A stretch of 31,024 nt of DNA from Thiobacillus sp. (GCF_024708915.1 NZ_JANJXQ010000069.1:1-31024), one strand, 5' to 3'. Positions 1 to 8,329 are shown, numbered from the stretch's first letter. Translations and numbers: made by a program. The notes: generated from the sequence alone by a model not told the origin.

Positions 1-396
1 GTGGTCAGGCGTTCGGGGCGGGCCGATCCCGGCGGGCGCGGCCTCGCCGTGCTGGACGCGGTGGTGGGGCGGCAGACCGATTTCATCGTCGCCGCCGACG
101 GCCGCATCATGCATGCGCTGGCGGTGATTTACGTGCTGCGCGCAATCCCCGGCGTGGGCCAGTTCAAGCTGATCCAGCACGCGGTCGACCGGCTGGAGGT
201 GCAGGTGGTGCCGGATGCGCGCTGGAACGACGCGGCGCGCGAGGCGATCCTGCATGGATTGCGTGCGCGCCTGGGCGCCACGCTGGCCGTCGATCTGAAG
301 CTGCTGGAGACGATCGCGCCGGAAGCCTCGGGCAAACACCGCTACGTCGTCAGCCACGTCCCCCTGCACGGCGCGCTGGCGCAAGCCGTGGCCTGA
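1..396 (+). CDS. CapK / phenylacetate-CoA-ligase-like adenylate-forming enzyme, C-terminal part (5' truncated by window)
   Basis: Only the last ~131 residues are present; the frame is open to the window edge, so the true start lies upstream. The visible part has the C-terminal layout of the CapK/PaaK-like adenylate-forming family: a GRGL element, then a hinge-like GRQTDFIVAADGRIMHAL stretch (GR..D motif), then VLRAIPGVGQFKLIQ and a small alpha/beta C-terminal domain. These enzymes activate a carboxylate with ATP. In exopolysaccharide loci CapK-like members are common, but their substrate is generally unknown. The neighbouring O-glycosylation-ligase-like gene at 621 supports a glycan role. Family assignment is fairly secure; the acyl substrate cannot be inferred. 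The terminal residues have no further recognisable motif. Confidence 0.72.
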   Translation: MVRRSGRADPGGRGLAVLDAVVGRQTDFIVAADGRIMHALAVIYVLRAIPGVGQFKLIQHAVDRLEVQVVPDARWNDAAREAILHGLRARLGATLAVDLKLLETIAPEASGKHRYVVSHVPLHGALAQAVA

Positions 397-620
397 ACCG
401 CGCGCATGAAACCGGCCGCCTGGTTCGAACTGCCGATACGCCGCGAGCCCCGGCGCCCGCAGGCCCGGATCAGGCACAATCGGCGCCCGGCGAAGAGCGG
501 GCAGGCCCTGCGCGATGCGCCGCAATTGTGTACTCTGAATGCCGAATACCTTGCCGATGCCCTGATGATGAATATGACGGACATCACGATTTCACCGATG
601 GCGCAGAAAACCCGATCCGC

Positions 621-1943
621 ATGAGAGACCTATTCATTACCGGCCTGATTTTCGGCCTGCTTCCTTTCGTCTTCAAGCGCCCCTGGCTGGGCATCCTGCT
701 GTGGTCGTGGCTGGGCTACATGAATCCGCACCGGCTGGCGTGGGGATTCGCCTACAATCTGCCGTTCTCCATGATCGTCGGTTTGGTCACCATCGTGGCT
801 TTCATGGCGTCCAAGGAGAAAAAAGAGATGCCATGGACGCGGGAAACCGTCGTCCTGCTGATCTTTATCGGCTGGATGCTGTTCACTACCTTCTTCGCGT
901 TTTATCCCGATTCCGCCTGGCTGCAGTGGGACAAGGTATGGAAGATCCAGCTGATGATCTTCCTGACGGCGCTCATCATCACCGATCGCCACAAGCTGCA
1001 CTGGATGATCTGGGTGATCGCGCTGTCGTTCGGTTTTTATGGCGTCAAGGGCGGAATTTTCACCATCCTCAACGGCGGCGCCTACCGGGTCCAGGGCCCC
1101 GGGGAAACCTTTATCGCGGGCAACAACGAACTGGCGCTGGCGCTGGTGATGGCAATTCCGCTCATCCGCTATCTGCATCTGCAGGAAACCCGCAAGTGGG
1201 TCCGCATCGGGCTGGCCAGCGCCATGGTGCTGACCAGCGTCGCTACGGTCGGCAGCCAGTCGCGCGGCGGCCTGGTGGCGATGCTGGCGATGGGGCTGTT
1301 CCTGTGGCTGAAAAGCCGCAACAAGATCGTCACCGGTATTTACATGGCGATAGCCGTGGGCATCATGGCATCGGTCATGCCGCAGGAATGGTACGACCGC
1401 ATGAATACGATCAATACCTATCAGGAGGACCAGTCTGCACAGGGACGGATCAACGCCTGGCACACCGCGTTCAATGTGGCGAAAGACCGCATCACCGGCG
1501 GCGGCTTCGAGATGTGGCGGCCGCCGGTTTTCCGCCAGTACGCGCCCGACCCGTTCAACGTGCGCGACGTGCACAGCATTTATTTCGAAATCATGGGCGA
1601 GCAGGGGTTCATCGGGTTCGGCCTGTTCATGCTGCTGGGCGTGATGGCCTGGATTCGGGCGCAGCAGATCATTACGCGATGCAGACACGACCCCGACAGG
1701 AAATGGGCTTCCGATCTGGCTGCCATGATCCAGGTGAGCCTGGTCGGCTATGCCGCAGGCGGTGCATTCCTGGGAATGGGCTATTTCGACTTGCCGTACC
1801 ACTTGATGATCGTCCTGGTGCTGACGGCAAAATTCTCGGGGGTGCTGGACAGCGCCGTGCCCGCCGCGAATCAGGCCGCCAGCGGGCGCTTCCTCCATCC
1901 TTCCAGCCAATTTCACCAGGCCCGTATCGGGTCGGGATCCTGA
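621..1943 (+). CDS. Polytopic O-antigen ligase/polymerase-like protein (exosortase A-associated putative O-glycosylation ligase type)
   Basis: This 440-residue integral membrane protein has about ten hydrophobic segments. The N-terminus MRDLFITGLIFGLLPF, followed by RPWLGILLWSWLGYMNPHRLAWGFAY, is what I recognise for the exosortase A-associated O-glycosylation ligase group within the Wzy/WaaL fold. A GSQSRGGL motif (Wzy_C-type) and the periplasmic-loop pattern RINAWHTAF...GGGFE...HSIYFEIMGEQGF are also visible. Such proteins act in the inner membrane, polymerising undecaprenyl-linked repeat units or transferring glycan to an acceptor. The frame stays open upstream to 528, but the ATG at 621 starts directly at the family-typical N-terminus and was chosen although no strong Shine-Dalgarno is visible. 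It lies 224 bases after the CapK-like gene. Polymerase versus ligase cannot be decided here. Confidence 0.85.
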   Translation: MRDLFITGLIFGLLPFVFKRPWLGILLWSWLGYMNPHRLAWGFAYNLPFSMIVGLVTIVAFMASKEKKEMPWTRETVVLLIFIGWMLFTTFFAFYPDSAWLQWDKVWKIQLMIFLTALIITDRHKLHWMIWVIALSFGFYGVKGGIFTILNGGAYRVQGPGETFIAGNNELALALVMAIPLIRYLHLQETRKWVRIGLASAMVLTSVATVGSQSRGGLVAMLAMGLFLWLKSRNKIVTGIYMAIAVGIMASVMPQEWYDRMNTINTYQEDQSAQGRINAWHTAFNVAKDRITGGGFEMWRPPVFRQYAPDPFNVRDVHSIYFEIMGEQGFIGFGLFMLLGVMAWIRAQQIITRCRHDPDRKWASDLAAMIQVSLVGYAAGGAFLGMGYFDLPYHLMIVLVLTAKFSGVLDSAVPAANQAASGRFLHPSSQFHQARIGSGS

Positions 1944-1961
1944 TCTCCGTGCATTGACCGC

Positions 1962-2170
1962 GCCAGCGTCTGCCGCCTGGCCTGGGGGGCGTTCTGGCTG
2001 GCGCTGCTGCTGGCCTTGCCGGGCCGCAAATCGAACGGGGCTTGAAGCACGGCCTGCAACGCTGGGAGACGCTGCATTTCACGCTGCGCGGCACGGCCTA
2101 CGCGGGATTGGTGCTCGCCGTCATTGTCTTCGGCGGCAGCAGCCAGAAATTCATTTATTCCGATTTCTGA
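1962..2170 (+). pseudogene. Probable decayed 3' end of an MBOAT-family O-acyltransferase gene
   Basis: No intact ORF fits this 209-base stretch between the Wzy-like gene and the convergent AsnB-like gene. In one frame, 1962 to about 2020, it encodes a hydrophobic segment (AWGAFWLALLLALPG). After a shift to another frame it reads RWETLHFTLRGTAYAG, a hydrophobic helix, then SSQKFIYSDF followed by TGA at 2168-2170. The ending strongly resembles the C-terminus of MBOAT/AlgI-type acyltransferases, which typically finish with FIYFQF or similar. A frame change plus Phe to Ser in that tail suggests decay. MBOAT proteins O-acylate polysaccharides at the inner membrane. Based on memory of the family tail only; coincidence is possible. 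Confidence 0.5.
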
Positions 2171-2191
2171 GCCGGCACGGCGGCGCGCGTT

Positions 2192-4018
2192 TCAGTGTTC
2201 GTTGGCCTGCAGCCACTGCTCCAGCATCATGGTCAGCCAGATCATCACGCCGTAATAGCTGGCATGCGGGCCGCGCTGCATGGCGAGCATGTGGTCGAGA
2301 TACGCCGGCCGGATCCAGCCGCGCTGCTTGAAGTCCGACAGACTGTCGCCGACGAGCTCGCCGAGCGGGGCGTATTGCGTGCTCCATACCCCGAACGGCA
2401 GGCCGAAGCCATGTTTGCTCTTGTTGATGATCTGTTCCGGCAGCAGGTCGCGCAAGGCTTCCTTGAAGAACCAGCGCAGCTTTTGCCCGCGCACCTTGTA
2501 ATCCACCGGCAAGCGATTGGCGAAGGCTACCAGGCGGTCGTCGAGCAGCGGATAACGCACCTCGATGCCCGCCGCTTCGGTCATGGTGCCCACCTTGCGC
2601 AGATCGTTGTCCGCCAGGGTGAATTTCAGGTCCAGATGCATCATGCGGTTGATGTAATGGTCCGACGCCGTGCGCTCGTAGGCTTCGGTCAGCGCGGCGC
2701 CCGGCGCCGAAGGGTCGACGGCATCGATGAAGTCGGCGGCGAAAATCTGCTCGAGCGGCGTGCGATGCAGGAAGTTGTAGGACTCCAGCCGCAGCGGCAG
2801 GCCGACCTTGGCCTGGTCGACGTAGCTTTTCAGTTTGGCAAGCGGGAAGCGGCTGGACAGGCCCGGCAGCAGCGTCAGCGGCTCGATCGTCGCGTGCCGC
2901 AGCAAAGCCGGCAGGCGGGCGTAGGTCTCGAACAGGCGCTGCTTGGCGTAACGCACGTTGCCACCGAAGATTTCGTCGCCGCCGTCGCCCGCCAGCATGC
3001 GCTCGAACCCCGCCTCGCGCGCCGCCAAGGCGCAGAAGTAGGTCGGCACGGCGGAGGCGTTGCCGAATGGTTCGTCGTATTCGCGCGCGATGACGGGGAT
3101 CGCGGTCACGATATCGGCGGGTTTCAGGTAGTACTCGTGGCGCCGGCTGGCGTAACGCTCGGCGGCGCAGCGGGCGTATTCCATCTCGTCGAATCCCGCG
3201 GCGTCGAAGCCGATGGAAAACGTGTCGACCGCGGCGCCCCGCGCGGCGGTGAGGGCGCCGACCACGGTGGAGCTGTCGGTGCCGCCGGAGAGAAACGCGG
3301 CCGTGGCGGGCGCGTCGGCATCGCGCACCGCTTGGTCCAGGATGCTGCGAAAGCTGCGGCGGTGGCTGTCGAAATCGGCGTCGACCGCGGCGTAGTCCGC
3401 CTGCCAGTAGAAGCCGCTGCTGAGCGCGCCGTTTTTCAGAGTGACGATCTGCCCCGGCAGCAGCTTGTGCACGCCCTGATACAGGCTGCGCGGTGCGGGG
3501 AGGGTGTGGAAATACAGATAATCGTAAATCGCCTGCGGATCGATGGTTCGCCCAACGGCAGGGTGGGCGGCCACGTTCTGCACGCTGCTGCCGAACACCA
3601 GGTGGCCGCCGCGTTGCGCGTAACACAGGCGTTCGGCGCCGACGCGGTCGAGCACCAGACAGGCTTTCTTCTTCAACGGCTCGATGACCGCGAAAGCGAA
3701 ATTGCCGTGCATCAGCGTCGGCAGCTTTTCGCCGAAGCGGATCCAGCCGTACGCGACCGCCATGGCCGGATTCTGGTCGCGCGCGATCAGCGCCAGTTCG
3801 TCGTCCAGAAAATGCGGGCGCCCGTAGAGCGCAGCGGCGAGGCCGTTTTCAACGTGAATGTCGGCCTTGCCGAAACGCGAACACGCTGCCACCCCCAGCA
3901 TCTGGCTGCTGTGCTGGTGCAGCAGCCCCTCCGGCGACAGGCAGGCCGCGCGCCCCATGTGCCGGATCAGATCCTGATGGGCGCCGTGATCGCCCAGCCA
4001 GCCAAAAATGCCATCCAT
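2192..4018 (-). CDS. Asparagine-synthetase-like amide-forming enzyme with degenerate glutaminase domain
   Basis: The 608-residue protein has the two-domain AsnB layout. The N-terminal class II amidotransferase-like domain (about 1-200) starts MDGIFGWLGD where active family members start MCGI: the nucleophilic Cys2 is Asp. The usual RGPD, NGEIYN and SDTE signatures are not recognisable either. The C-terminal synthase domain is well kept: PP-loop SGGTDSS at 244-250, GDGGDEIFGGN at 344-354, and DNDLRKVGTMTEAAGIEVRYPLLD further on. It should therefore still adenylate a carboxylate but not take ammonia from glutamine. It could use free ammonia or another amine, as beta-lactam/carbapenam synthetases do within the family (known). 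A glycan-modifying amidation is my inference. Start: ATG at 4018; the frame runs open further upstream but without homology. It faces the MBOAT remnant and is divergent from the sulfotransferase at 4130. Confidence 0.85.
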   Translation of the reverse strand: MDGIFGWLGDHGAHQDLIRHMGRAACLSPEGLLHQHSSQMLGVAACSRFGKADIHVENGLAAALYGRPHFLDDELALIARDQNPAMAVAYGWIRFGEKLPTLMHGNFAFAVIEPLKKKACLVLDRVGAERLCYAQRGGHLVFGSSVQNVAAHPAVGRTIDPQAIYDYLYFHTLPAPRSLYQGVHKLLPGQIVTLKNGALSSGFYWQADYAAVDADFDSHRRSFRSILDQAVRDADAPATAAFLSGGTDSSTVVGALTAARGAAVDTFSIGFDAAGFDEMEYARCAAERYASRRHEYYLKPADIVTAIPVIAREYDEPFGNASAVPTYFCALAAREAGFERMLAGDGGDEIFGGNVRYAKQRLFETYARLPALLRHATIEPLTLLPGLSSRFPLAKLKSYVDQAKVGLPLRLESYNFLHRTPLEQIFAADFIDAVDPSAPGAALTEAYERTASDHYINRMMHLDLKFTLADNDLRKVGTMTEAAGIEVRYPLLDDRLVAFANRLPVDYKVRGQKLRWFFKEALRDLLPEQIINKSKHGFGLPFGVWSTQYAPLGELVGDSLSDFKQRGWIRPAYLDHMLAMQRGPHASYYGVMIWLTMMLEQWLQANEH

Positions 4019-4129
4019 GGTGTGTTGTGTCTGCGTGATACGGGATAATGTCCGCCAATATAAACGAGCTTGCTGCCTGGCACGAATCCTGTGTGCCCCG
4101 GGCATCCGATTGATAACGACAGATAGCGC
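4019..4129. promoter_or_regulatory. Divergent intergenic promoter region (AsnB-like / sulfotransferase)
   Basis: This 111-base spacer separates two divergent genes and is more AT-rich than its surroundings. On the minus strand a TATATT (4057-4062) could be a -10 element for the AsnB-like gene, with only a weak -35 (TTCGTG, 18-base spacing). On the plus strand GATAAT (4044-4049) resembles a -10 but has no good -35. TGGCACG at 4078-4084 matches a sigma-54 -24 element, but the matching -12 position (CTGTG, 4089-4093) departs from TTGC. Promoters are expected here from gene orientation; exact elements are uncertain. Confidence 0.3.
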
Positions 4130-5056
4130 ATGAGTTTGAATGAATTTTCCGACAAGGTGACGAAAACGCTGGTGTTTCATGCGCGCCGGATGCGGCGCGG
4201 CCTGCGCGGGGTGCGCTGGGGGGTGTCGCGGCGCCCGGCGGAGCGGCCCATCATCGTGGTCGGCTGCTCGCGCGCGGGCACCACGCTGGTCTACAAGACC
4301 CTGTCCGAGTCGCGCGAAATCGGCAGCCTGCAACGCGAAACCCACGATTACTGGACCGGCCTGCATCCGCTGGCCGACAAGAACTGGGATACCCACGGGC
4401 TGGACGCCGGCGATGCCGGTCCGGCAGACCGCGCTGCCGTCAGCCGCTACTTTTACCGCTGGACCGGCCGCCACCGCTGGGTCGACAAGAACAACCAGAA
4501 CGGCCTGTGCGTGCGCTATCTGCAGGCGCTGTTTCCCGATGCCGTGTTCGTCTTCGTCAAGCGCAGCCCGGGCGACAACCTCAATTCGCTGATCGAGGGC
4601 TGGAAGAAGCCGGACGAATTCGCCACCTGGTCGAACGACCTGCCGGCGAAAGTGGCGGTGGAAAACGGGCAGCTGCGCGAGTGGTGTTTTTTTCTTGCCG
4701 AGGGCTGGCGCGACTACGTCAACGCGCCGGTCGAGGAGGTCGCCGCATTTCAGTATGCCGCTATCAATCAGGCCATCCTCGACGCCCGGACGCACGTGCC
4801 CGCCGGGCAATGGGTCGAGGTGTTCTACGAGGATTTCCTGCGCGACCCGGTCGCCACTTTCCGGCGCCTGTTCGAAGGCTGCGGGCTGGCCTTCGATGCG
4901 CGCCTGCAGGCGCATTGCGCCGAGGTGCTCGACATCCCCTACAACGCCTTTTCCGAGATCCGGCTGGACAAATGGAAGGACGGCCGCAATCGGGAAAAAA
5001 TCGAGCGGGTGCTGCCGCAGGTGGCGGAGGTGGCCGCCCGGATGGGCTATCGATGA
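4130..5056 (+). CDS. PAPS-dependent sulfotransferase-like protein
   Basis: This is a 308-residue soluble protein. The 5'-phosphosulfate loop is seen as VVGCSRAGTTLV around 43-54, and the 3'-phosphate-binding element as VFVFVKRSPGDNLNSLIEGW at about residues 141-160. WVEVFYEDFLRDPVATFRRLFEGCGL, further on, is typical of the C-terminal half of family members. It should transfer sulfate from PAPS to a hydroxyl or amine of a cytoplasmic, lipid-linked sugar; the substrate is inferred from context only. It opens the plus-strand glycan run, and its stop overlaps the start of the next gene (ATGATGG at 5053), indicating translational coupling. No clear Shine-Dalgarno precedes ATG 4130. A second, divergent sulfotransferase lies at 14089-15099. 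Confidence 0.85.
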   Translation: MSLNEFSDKVTKTLVFHARRMRRGLRGVRWGVSRRPAERPIIVVGCSRAGTTLVYKTLSESREIGSLQRETHDYWTGLHPLADKNWDTHGLDAGDAGPADRAAVSRYFYRWTGRHRWVDKNNQNGLCVRYLQALFPDAVFVFVKRSPGDNLNSLIEGWKKPDEFATWSNDLPAKVAVENGQLREWCFFLAEGWRDYVNAPVEEVAAFQYAAINQAILDARTHVPAGQWVEVFYEDFLRDPVATFRRLFEGCGLAFDARLQAHCAEVLDIPYNAFSEIRLDKWKDGRNREKIERVLPQVAEVAARMGYR

Positions 5057-6246
5057 TGGCAGCGGCGCTCATTTTCGCGATGCTGCTGCTGGTGTGGGCG
5101 GGCGTGCTGCTGGCATTTGCCGTGCCGCTCGCCGCACGCTGGCGCGAGCCGGTGCTGCGCCAGCCGGTGCTCATCGTCGAAAGCGACGACTGGGGGGCCG
5201 GGCCGCTGGCGCAGGCCGACGCATTGCGCCGCCTGGCCGCGTCGTTGCAGCGCGTGCGCGATCGCAGCGGGCGGCCGGCCGTGATGACGCTGGGGGTGGT
5301 GCTGGACGTGCCCGACGGCGCGCGCATCGCCGCGGCCGGCTGCACGGAATACCACGCGCTGACGCTTGCCGATGCTCGCTTCGATGCCGTCCGGGCAGCG
5401 ATGATGGACGGCATCGAAGCGGGCGTGTTTGCGCCGCAATTGCATGGCCAGTGCCACTATTGGCCGCCGGCACTGCTGGCCGCCGCACAGGCCGATGCGG
5501 ACGTGCGCGCCTGGCTCACCGCAGTCGAGCCCGCCGCAACTGAGGACTTGCCCGCGCATTTGCAAAGCCGCTGGGTCGACGCCTCCGCCCTGCCGTCGCG
5601 CGCGCTGGCGGCGGCGGCGATCGGGCAAGCCGCCGCCGCCGAGGCCGCCGGCTACCGGGCCGTTTTCGGCAACGCGCCGCAGGTCGCGGTCGCCACCACC
5701 TTTGTCTGGAACGACACGGTCGAGGCCGCCTGGGCGCAGGCTGGAATCGAAGCCGTCATCACGCCGGGCCGCCGCGCCACCTGCCGCAACGCCAGGGGGC
5801 AGCCGGACTGCGTGGATGCCACGATGCTGACGGGCGAGCAGGCGCCCGCGGGGCCAACCTATCTGGTGCGCGACGTGTATTTCGAGCCGGCGCTCGGTCA
5901 GCCGCCGCAGCGGCTGCTGGAAGGCCTGCTGGCGCGCACCCGGCAGGGCCGCGCCTGCCTGGTCGAAACCCATCGCTTCAATTTCCTGCAGGCGCCGGAC
6001 GCCAGCCTCGCCGCCCTGGAAACGGGATTGACCGCCGCGCTCGCCGCTTGTCCCGGCCTGCGCTTCCTGTCGCCGCTCGAACTGGCGCGCGCCGTGCGGG
6101 AGCGCGACCCGGCCTGGATCGAGTCCCGGCTACGGCCGCGCGTCGCCGCCTGGCGTGCGCGCCTGGACGAGATTCCGCGCTTTCGCCGGGCGGCACAGCT
6201 GAGCGGCCTGGCGCTGCCGCTGGCCTGGCTGGAGCGGACGGCGTGA
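5053..6246 (+). CDS. Membrane-anchored NodB-like polysaccharide deacetylase relative
   Basis: This 397-residue protein has an N-terminal hydrophobic helix (about 4-27) followed by a presumably periplasmic domain. PVLIVESDDWGAGP (39-51) places two Asp where NodB-fold deacetylases have TFDDG, and HGQCH (131-135) matches the HxxxH metal motif. A later VETHRF supplies another His typical of the last NodB motif. The fold call is therefore reasonable, but the motifs are non-canonical and the activity could be deacetylation or hydrolysis of a glycan. The start ATG 5053 overlaps the sulfotransferase stop; the frame is open further upstream, but only as a shadow of that gene. Its stop overlaps the GTG of the next gene at 6243. 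Confidence 0.68.
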   Translation: MMAAALIFAMLLLVWAGVLLAFAVPLAARWREPVLRQPVLIVESDDWGAGPLAQADALRRLAASLQRVRDRSGRPAVMTLGVVLDVPDGARIAAAGCTEYHALTLADARFDAVRAAMMDGIEAGVFAPQLHGQCHYWPPALLAAAQADADVRAWLTAVEPAATEDLPAHLQSRWVDASALPSRALAAAAIGQAAAAEAAGYRAVFGNAPQVAVATTFVWNDTVEAAWAQAGIEAVITPGRRATCRNARGQPDCVDATMLTGEQAPAGPTYLVRDVYFEPALGQPPQRLLEGLLARTRQGRACLVETHRFNFLQAPDASLAALETGLTAALAACPGLRFLSPLELARAVRERDPAWIESRLRPRVAAWRARLDEIPRFRRAAQLSGLALPLAWLERTA

Positions 6247-7178
6247 CGCCGCGTTTCTCGGTCGTCATTCCCGCGTTCAACGCCGCGGCCACGCTGGCGC
6301 GCGCGATCGAATCGGTGCGCGCGCAAAGCTGGCCGGCGCACGAAATCATCGTGGTCGACGACGGCTCGACCGACACCACCGCCGCGGTCGCGCGCCAGTT
6401 CGGCGGCGCCGTGCGCCTGATCCGGCAAAACAACGGCGGCGTCGCGGCAGCGCGCAACGCCGGTGCGGCAGCTGCAGGCGGCGACTGGCTGGCGTTTCTC
6501 GACGCCGACGACTGGTACGCACCGGATCGCCTCCGGCTGCACGCCGAATGGATCGCCGAAGACGCCGGTCTCGATTTTCTCACCGGCGACTACGAATACC
6601 GCGACCCCGAAGGCGCACTGCTCGGCACCTCGATGGCGCAGCACGCCTCCGGCCGCGCGCTGCTGGACAAGGCCGCCGGCCGGACGCGGGTCACGATGGA
6701 GACCGCCGACGAATTCGCCGCCTTCGTCGCCGACCACTTCGGCGACACCCACACGCTGTCCGTGCCGCGCGTGCGCTTCGTCGCGCTCGGTGGCTATCCG
6801 ACCGGATTCAAGGTGTGCGAAGACGTGCATTTCCTCACCCGCCTGGTCGCGTCCAGCCGGCGCATCGGCGTCGTCTGCGCCAGCCTGGGCGTGTATCTGA
6901 TCCACCCCGGCAGCGCCACGCGCCGCGATCCGGTGGCCGCGCAACGCGAGAACGTGCGCACGCTGACCGATCTGGTGCGGCTGGCGCGGAATTTCCCCGC
7001 GCCGGTGCGCACGGGCGTGGCGGCCCGCATGCGGGCCGCGCGCTACAACCTCGGCTGCGCGCTGGCGAAACAGGGCCGGCGCGCGGCGGCGGCGCGCGCG
7101 GTGTTGCCCAGCCTGATCGAGGCGCCGGGCTGGCGCGGCGTGCGCGACGTGCTGTCGATGCTGAAAGGTGCTGCATGA
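6243..7178 (+). CDS. Family 2 glycosyltransferase
   Basis: This 311-residue cytoplasmic GT-A-fold enzyme starts FSVVIPAFNAAATLARAIES. It has the nucleotide-binding VVDDGSTD (38-45), NNGGVAAARNAG and the metal-binding LDADDW (86-91). These are hallmark GT2 features: an inverting transferase using a nucleotide-sugar donor, here presumably extending a lipid-linked oligosaccharide. The GTG at 6243 overlaps the previous stop as GTGA and sits right before the conserved N-terminus, so it was preferred over an upstream in-frame ATG at 6048 buried in the preceding gene. The stop overlaps the next start (ATGA, 7175-7178). The last ~60 residues form an Ala/Arg-rich helical tail. Donor and acceptor are unknown. 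Confidence 0.9.
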   Translation: MTPRFSVVIPAFNAAATLARAIESVRAQSWPAHEIIVVDDGSTDTTAAVARQFGGAVRLIRQNNGGVAAARNAGAAAAGGDWLAFLDADDWYAPDRLRLHAEWIAEDAGLDFLTGDYEYRDPEGALLGTSMAQHASGRALLDKAAGRTRVTMETADEFAAFVADHFGDTHTLSVPRVRFVALGGYPTGFKVCEDVHFLTRLVASSRRIGVVCASLGVYLIHPGSATRRDPVAAQRENVRTLTDLVRLARNFPAPVRTGVAARMRAARYNLGCALAKQGRRAAAARAVLPSLIEAPGWRGVRDVLSMLKGAA

Positions 7179-8320
7179 AACTGCTGGTGCTGTCGGAGCT
7201 CTTCCTGCCGACCAAGGGCGGCACGGCCGTGTGGGCGGCCGAGGTCTACAAGCGGCTGGGCGGCAAGGACATCCACATCGTCACGGCCGACGTGCCGGGT
7301 GCGGCGGCCGTCGACGCGGCGCATCCCAACACGATTCACCGGCTCGATCTGCGGCGGGTGCCCTGGCTGCGGCCGGAGTCGCTGGCGATGTACGCGCGCT
7401 TTTTTTTCAAGTCGCTGCGGCTGGCGGCGACACGCCGCTTCGACGCGATCCACGCCTTCCGCGCCCTGCCCGAGGGCCTGGTCGCCTGGGCCGTCGCGCG
7501 GCTGACGTTCCACCCCGTGACGCTCTACGCGCACGGCGAGGAACTGACGACCTGGGGGCGCGGCGGCAAGTACAAGGCGATGCGCTTCGCCCTGCGGCAT
7601 GCCGACCGCGTCGTCGCCAACAGCGAGCACACGCGCGCGACCCTGCTGGAGATGGGCGTGGACGCGGCGCGCATCGCGGTCGTCTATCCCGGCGTCGACG
7701 TGACGGTCTTCCGCCCCGGGCTCGACACGGCCGGCCTGCGCGCAGGGCTCGGCATCGCGCCGGACGAAATGCTGCTGTTCTCGGTCGGCCGGCTGTCGCG
7801 CCGCAAGGGCTTCGATCAGGCGATCCGCGCGGTGGGCCGTCTGCGCGCCGAGGGCCTGCCGGTGCGCTACGTGATCGGCGGCATCGGCGAGGACGCGGCC
7901 CATCTCGACGGCCTCGTCGCCGAATGCGGCCTGCAGTCGGCCGTGCACCGCATCGGCGCGGTCGCCGAAGCCGATCTGCCGCGCTGGTTCAACGCCTGCG
8001 ATGTATTCGTCATGCCCAACCGCGACATCGACGGCGACAACGAAGGCTTCGGCATGGTGTTCATCGAGGCCGCGGCCTGCGGGCGCACCAGCTTGGCCGG
8101 CGAGGCGGGCGGCACCGGTTCGGCGGTCCTGCACGACGTCACCGGACTGCGCGTCGACGGCAGCTCGGTCGACGCGATCGCCGCCGGTCTGCGCGTGCTG
8201 ATCGCGCAGCCGGCGCGGCGCGCGGCGCTGGCGGACGCCGCACTGCAGCGCGTGCAACGCGAATTCGCCTGGGAACGTGTGGCCGCCAAGACCAGACAAC
8301 TGCACGCCGATCAGGCATAG
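7175..8320 (+). CDS. Family 4 (GT-B) glycosyltransferase
   Basis: This 381-residue protein starts MKLLVLSELFLPTKGGTAVWAAEV, the donor-side entry typical of GT4 enzymes with a glycine-rich loop. Further on, SVGRLSRRKGFDQAIRAV is the classic linker into the nucleotide-binding domain. NEGFGMVFIEAAACG carries the EX7E motif (the two Glu flanking GFGMVFI). It would be a retaining transferase acting on a lipid-linked acceptor in the cytoplasm. The ATG overlaps the stop of the preceding GT2, indicating coupling. The C-terminal helix (EFAWERVAAKTRQL) is the usual GT4 ending, so the gene looks complete. Sugar specificity cannot be read from sequence. Confidence 0.92.
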   Translation: MKLLVLSELFLPTKGGTAVWAAEVYKRLGGKDIHIVTADVPGAAAVDAAHPNTIHRLDLRRVPWLRPESLAMYARFFFKSLRLAATRRFDAIHAFRALPEGLVAWAVARLTFHPVTLYAHGEELTTWGRGGKYKAMRFALRHADRVVANSEHTRATLLEMGVDAARIAVVYPGVDVTVFRPGLDTAGLRAGLGIAPDEMLLFSVGRLSRRKGFDQAIRAVGRLRAEGLPVRYVIGGIGEDAAHLDGLVAECGLQSAVHRIGAVAEADLPRWFNACDVFVMPNRDIDGDNEGFGMVFIEAAACGRTSLAGEAGGTGSAVLHDVTGLRVDGSSVDAIAAGLRVLIAQPARRAALADAALQRVQREFAWERVAAKTRQLHADQA

Positions 8321-8329
8321 TTTCCGACT

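Noticed and set aside
565..624. A 19-codon ORF whose stop overlaps the ATG of the Wzy-like gene (ATGA).
   Set aside because: Too short, no Shine-Dalgarno, no recognisable peptide; the overlap alone is weak evidence. It could be a leader peptide but cannot be supported.
2195..4048. Long plus-strand open frame antisense to the AsnB-like gene (and a similar one at 11305-13272 antisense to the fusion gene).
   Set aside because: Composition is typical of antisense shadows in GC-rich DNA (rich in Arg/Ala/Gly/Gln/Val), with no domain motif, while the minus-strand frame has clear AsnB motifs.
4078..4093. Sigma-54-like site TGGCACG upstream of the sulfotransferase, attractive because exosortase A loci can be under RpoN-type control.
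   Set aside because: The -12 half at the required spacing is CTGTG rather than TTGC(A/T); a single half-site is not enough.
4019..4915. N-terminal extension of the AsnB-like frame upstream of ATG 4018.
   Set aside because: The extension lies antisense to the sulfotransferase and has no similarity to any domain; MDGIFG at 4018 matches the family N-terminus.
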